Of a DNA stretch of 64,000 nucleotides, positions 61,576-64,000 are shown piece by piece. Each line of letters starts with the position of its first letter. The stretch's first letter is position 1. The notes under the pieces were generated by a model, which saw only the letters and a program-made list of their open reading frames with translations, was not told the origin of the DNA and did no database searches. The DNA lies in the NCBI GenBank assembly GCA_910579685.1, contig CAJTVN010000017.1, positions 1 through 64,000 on the forward strand. The letters are read 5' to 3'. This DNA is from an uncultured Lachnospiraceae bacterium (lineage in GTDB: Bacteria; Bacillota; Clostridia; Lachnospirales; Lachnospiraceae). Position numbers and translations under genes: made by a program.

Positions 61576-62643
61576 TTATTTGATGCTCTGCAGCAGCTCC
61601 ATTTTGGAAATCCGATCCACAATACCCGCATAATTTCCATTCTCGATTAGCGGGAATGCACCGTTTATGCGAATCTGTAAAATGTGCTCCGGAAGCTGTT
61701 CGCTCTTCAGGGTCCGGTTAAAATAAATACACATTTTCGAAATAATGTCGACTCTCTTCGTCTCCTCCACGGCCTGCACGCATTTTAGATAGCGCTCCAG
61801 TTTAATCTCTGCCATCTGCGCATGATCCATGATCATGACAACCCGGTTTGCCATGGACATCACCATAATTTCCTTTTCGTGCAGCCCGTTGCCGAGATCA
61901 ATGATCACCTTGTCGTAAGACTTCGAAGCCTCGATAGCCTTCAGCAGTTCCCGGATATCTTCCCGGGAAAGGGTCTGCAGATCCATCGGGTTGGTACATT
62001 CCTTAAAATAATAGGTTCCCATGCCGTCTCTGGAAACCGAACTTTCAATCTTCAGTTCCAGGGTGTTTCTCCTGCTCTTTATGGCGTAGAGGAGCTCGTC
62101 CAGCCCGGGCTTTGCCTCCCCCGCAAACGAAAGTCCGCAAAAGCCCAGGTCTTCCAGATTCAGATACAGCACCTTCTCCATCTGTGAAAATGCCTTTGCC
62201 GCGGCACAGGCAATGGTCGAGGCGCCGATTCCCCCTCCCGCCGAAACAAATGCGATAAAGGCGGTTTTTCCGCTGACAATGGACATGTTCTCGTAATGAA
62301 CGTGCTCCTTTTTTGCATACAGATCCAGCAGATCCCGGTAAATCCGGTCCGCCCTGCGGTACTTTTCCAGATACCGGCCTTCCTCCTGTTCCCTCCCGTT
62401 TTCCGCAAGGTATGCCCACAGTTTTCCTTCCAGAAATTTGGGTTCCAGCTTTTGAACCTCGGATTCGAGCTCCTCTCCCACCAGAATCAGATCCGCCTGA
62501 TTCGATTCAAAGATCTGCCGCAAATAGTCAGACCGGGTATAGACATTCCACTGAAATTTATCATAATAATGGGAATTAAAATAATTTACCAGCTTCTCGC
62601 AATAAAATGCATCCTCAGAACATATAAACACTTTGATTTTCAT
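61576..62643 (-). CDS. tadZ: TadZ/CpaE-like pilus localisation protein
   Basis: 355 residues. An N-terminal receiver-like domain without the usual phospho-Asp set (KVFICSEDAFYCEKLVNYFN) is joined to a MinD/ParA-like domain. The P-loop reads FVSAGGGIGASTIACAAAKAF: the lysine of GKS/T is replaced by Ala, and no signature lysine is seen, so ATP hydrolysis is doubtful. VIIDLGNGLHEKEIMVMSMA is the Walker B region. TadZ places the Tad machinery at a pole. It is the first gene of the pilus operon, behind a perfect promoter. Confidence 0.88.
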   Translation of the reverse strand: MKIKVFICSEDAFYCEKLVNYFNSHYYDKFQWNVYTRSDYLRQIFESNQADLILVGEELESEVQKLEPKFLEGKLWAYLAENGREQEEGRYLEKYRRADRIYRDLLDLYAKKEHVHYENMSIVSGKTAFIAFVSAGGGIGASTIACAAAKAFSQMEKVLYLNLEDLGFCGLSFAGEAKPGLDELLYAIKSRRNTLELKIESSVSRDGMGTYYFKECTNPMDLQTLSREDIRELLKAIEASKSYDKVIIDLGNGLHEKEIMVMSMANRVVMIMDHAQMAEIKLERYLKCVQAVEETKRVDIISKMCIYFNRTLKSEQLPEHILQIRINGAFPLIENGNYAGIVDRISKMELLQSIK

Positions 62644-62679
62644 AAATAGTTCCTCTGTATAACCAAATGATTCTTTTTT

Positions 62680-62708
62680 ATTATAAGCACGAATTTTCCG
62701 TTTGTCAA
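62680..62708 (-). promoter_or_regulatory. sigma-A promoter of the tad operon
   Basis: Minus strand TTGACA (62708-62703), 17 bases, TATAAT (62685-62680): consensus at every position. The tadZ start codon is about 37 bases downstream. Such a strong promoter would need repression; two palindromes lie right upstream. Confidence 0.88.
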
Positions 62709-62741
62709 CTCTATAGAGTATATTGTGATATTCTATAGAAT
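62708..62741. promoter_or_regulatory. two palindromic operators between tadZ and the XRE gene
   Basis: ACTCTATAGAGT (62708-62719) and ATTCTATAGAAT (62730-62741) are perfect 12-bp palindromes sharing the TCTATAGA core, with centres exactly 22 bp apart, about two helical turns. The first touches the tad -35 box. A half-site TAGAGT follows near 62748. The natural ligand is the XRE regulator encoded next to them. Confidence 0.75.
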
Positions 62742-62765
62742 ATATTTTAGAGTAATAAATATTGT

Positions 62766-62771
62766 TATACT
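62766..62771 (+). promoter_or_regulatory. -10 box of the XRE gene
   Basis: TATACT, 43 bases before the XRE start; the -35 position is only T/A-rich, and lies next to the second palindrome, so expression is probably weak or self-controlled. Confidence 0.4.
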
Positions 62772-62814
62772 ATTTTTTAAAACATGTGTATTTTTCTTTT
62801 ATCGGGGTACAATT

Positions 62815-63144
62815 ATGGATATGGAAAAAGATTACAATTTAATGGTAGGACTGAGAATCCGTGAAATCCGCGAATCCATGCGCCTGTCACGAGAAAAATT
62901 CAGTGAAAAATGCGATATATCAAGCAGCTTCCTCGCTGATGTGGAACGAGGCAAAAAAAGCCTGACCTCCAAAACGATCTATAAAATTTGCTCCTCCTGT
63001 AACATATCGGCTGATTATATTGTCCTTGGGCATAGGGAGGGTTTTGATAAGGATGTGGGAATCGAAATTCTGAATTCGTTCAACGAGGAACAGATGGAAC
63101 ATGTTATAACGATTTTATATGAGCTGCGCAAGCTTTCCTCCTGA
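62815..63144 (+). CDS. XRE family helix-turn-helix regulator
   Basis: A 109-residue protein. LRIREIRESMRLSREKFSEK, CDISSSFLADVERGKKSLTS and KTIYKICSSCNISADYIVLG make a complete Cro/C1-type HTH. The C-terminal 35 residues (NSFNEEQMEHVITILYELRK) look like a helical dimerisation segment. It is divergent from the tad operon with the palindromic sites between, so it is a likely repressor of pilus expression and of itself. ATG at 62815 is preferred; the frame is open from 62725, but that covers the operators. Confidence 0.9.
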   Translation: MDMEKDYNLMVGLRIREIRESMRLSREKFSEKCDISSSFLADVERGKKSLTSKTIYKICSSCNISADYIVLGHREGFDKDVGIEILNSFNEEQMEHVITILYELRKLSS

Positions 63145-63170
63145 CGGAAAAGATAAAGATATAAGAAAAC

Positions 63171-63203
63171 CGGAAAGGATTTTCCACATCCCTTCCGATT
63201 TTT
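63171..63203 (+). terminator. terminator of the XRE gene
   Basis: CGGAAAGGAT pairs with ATCCCTTCCG (one mismatch) around a 7-base loop and is followed by ATTTTTAATT. Confidence 0.8.
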
Positions 63204-63261
63204 AATTATAGTAAATAATTCTGTTTCTTTTGCCAATTTCCTGCCAAATGTAGTAAACTAT

Positions 63262-63350
63262 CTTTAAAGCGATACGGCTCTGTAAAAAAGAGCAAAATCT
63301 ATCGCTGGCGAACCGGCCATTCAAAGCTCGGGAAAACCGGAAGGAGCCCC
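63262..63350 (+). promoter_or_regulatory. structured leader of the decayed acyltransferase gene
   Basis: AGCGATA pairs perfectly with TATCGCT over an inner CTCT/AGAG hairpin. GCTGG-CGAA-CCGGC forms the next hairpin, and GCTC-GAGC a third, ending near a purine-rich AAGGAGC. Such a chain of short stems resembles a riboswitch or other 5-prime regulatory RNA, but it does not match any class I can name. The rest of 63204-63356 shows nothing else. Confidence 0.35.
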
Positions 63351-63356
63351 CCAGAA

Positions 63357-63661
63357 GTGAGACTTTTCAATCAGAATTCCCCCACATCATCCGCAGTTAC
63401 AAGCATCTTTTGCCCAGCAGAGAACTTTTCGCAGGCTCAGAGCGGACGCTCTCAGAGACTTTCGGGCCTCAACGGACTGCGGGCAATCTTCTGCCTGGGA
63501 ATTATGCTCTATCATGTCAACGAAAGCTTCCAGTCACTTTTTCCCACCCTGCTCTCTCCGGGCTGCCGGAGAGAAACCCACTGGTAAATTTTACTCTGTA
63601 TTTTATCATCCTTCTTGCCGCGGCGCAGCTGTCGTATCGCCGGCTGGAGAGACGGAACTGA
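63357..63661 (+). pseudogene. acyltransferase-3 family gene remnant with internal deletion
   Basis: The first frame (63357-63587) contains RLSGLNGLRAIFCLGIMLYH followed by VNESFQSLFP, the opening helix of OatA-like membrane acyltransferases with its catalytic-region His. It then stops after about 76 codons. In another frame, NPLVNFTLYFIILLAAAQLS and YRRLERRN (ending 63661) looks like the last membrane helix and tail of the same family. Roughly 300 residues between them are missing and the frames do not match. It is a deletion remnant. Its 3-prime end overlaps the end of the TetR-like gene on the other strand. Confidence 0.65.
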
Positions 63662-64000
63662 CTTCCTGAACCTCCCGGCACACGCCCTCACAGACCATGC
63701 CACGCATCCGGCTTTTTGCCTCTTCCTTCCGATATTCCCTGTTTTTCAGAAGCATACCGTAACACAGAATTTTGGAGAACACGCTCATGACAAGATATGC
63801 CTCCTTCTCCGGCGAGATCGGCGCTACAGTGCCGATCTCGTCTTCCAGCATCCGCCTCAATACGTTTATTACAGGGTTTACCGGCCGCTCCTTCGATCCC
63901 GTCTCCTTTTCCAACTCCCGAAAACGCCTGCCCAGGGCGGAATTGTCAGATACCGCATGAATCAGCTGCAAAATGCAGTTGGACTTTGTCAGCTGCCTCT
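63606..64000 (-). CDS. TetR-like regulator, C-terminal part only
   Basis: The frame is open at the right edge of the window and ends at 63606; about 130 residues are visible. RRFRELEKETGSKERPVNPV, LRRMLEDEIGTVAPISPEKE and AYLVMSVFSKILCYGMLL are helical and resemble the ligand-binding half of TetR-family regulators; the DNA-binding half would lie beyond the window. The polar tail (SPAGDTTAAPRQEG) overlaps the acyltransferase remnant and may be an extension caused by that deletion. The family is a suggestion only. Confidence 0.45.
   Translation of the reverse strand, partial: RQLTKSNCILQLIHAVSDNSALGRRFRELEKETGSKERPVNPVINVLRRMLEDEIGTVAPISPEKEAYLVMSVFSKILCYGMLLKNREYRKEEAKSRMRGMVCEGVCREVQEVSSVSPAGDTTAAPRQEG

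Noticed and set aside
63262..63350. Cyclic di-GMP-I (GEMM) riboswitch
   Set aside because: CAAAGC and GNRA-like features are suggestive, but the core GGGACGCAAAGC element and the receptor helix are not found, so no class is named.

Overview
The window looks like a chromosome segment of a gut-type Lachnospiraceae (Clostridia). The basis is moderate GC, strong AGGAGG ribosome-binding sites, sigma-A promoters of the Firmicutes type, a pectin/uronate catabolic operon, an EssC-type secretion locus, FHA and Ser/Thr kinase genes, and a complete Tad pilus operon. No species name can be supported from sequence alone. Nearly all genes are on the minus strand.

Layout. (1) 1-2.5 kb: the maintenance module of an integrative or plasmid-like element (repA_N-type initiator cut by the window edge, parB, parA, a DUF5348 protein). 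parB carries an apparent one-base frameshift. (2) 2.46-2.74 kb: a 61-bp long-stem hairpin and a 140-bp MITE-like insertion (10-bp inverted ends, 7-bp target duplication) that supplies the last codons and stop of a subtilase gene. (3) 2.7-15.5 kb: that S8 subtilase gene is cut in two. Its N-terminal 128 codons lie at 15.08-15.46 kb and its remaining 480 codons at 2.73-4.17 kb. Between them is a 10.9-kb cassette with its own promoter and terminator: HPt, HD-GYP regulator, PAS histidine kinase, degenerate-HD regulator, cheR, cheB, cheY, cheA, cheW and a receptor. The junctions look like attL and attR of a large serine recombinase: deleting core to core restores the reading frame exactly and joins the two inner arms into an attP-like inverted repeat. 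No recombinase lies inside. This is the main discovery candidate.

(4) 15.6-25.2 kb: a reduced type VII secretion operon (FHA-containing EssC ATPase, YukD-like protein, five WXG100-like proteins, a lipoprotein, a GHSKGG serine hydrolase, an FMN-dependent dehydrogenase). (5) 25.3-27.1 kb: a ZIP metal transporter and a lipoprotein. (6) 27.3-32.9 kb: hexuronate catabolism (kduI, kduD, RpiB/DhuI-like isomerase, aldolase with a C-terminal VOC-like domain, kdgK) with a divergent AraC regulator and a cre-like site. (7) 33-40.6 kb: tRNA-Leu(CAG), a second GHSKGG hydrolase, a DUF3810 membrane metallopeptidase-like protein, an AGCS symporter, an Rrf2 regulator, a MATE transporter and a GH13 alpha-glucosidase.

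(8) 40.7-62.7 kb: one long minus-strand gene train. It runs from tadZ, tadA, tadB, tadC, flp, TadE-like and DUF5702 proteins and a prepilin peptidase into a WG-repeat protein, two FHA proteins (one also VWA), a PP2C phosphatase, a 52-residue membrane protein, a Ser/Thr kinase with a beta-propeller, and a large LysM surface protein. A divergent XRE regulator and two palindromes 22 bp apart sit at its promoter. (9) 63.2-64 kb: a structured leader, a decayed acyltransferase-3 gene, and a TetR-type regulator cut by the window edge.
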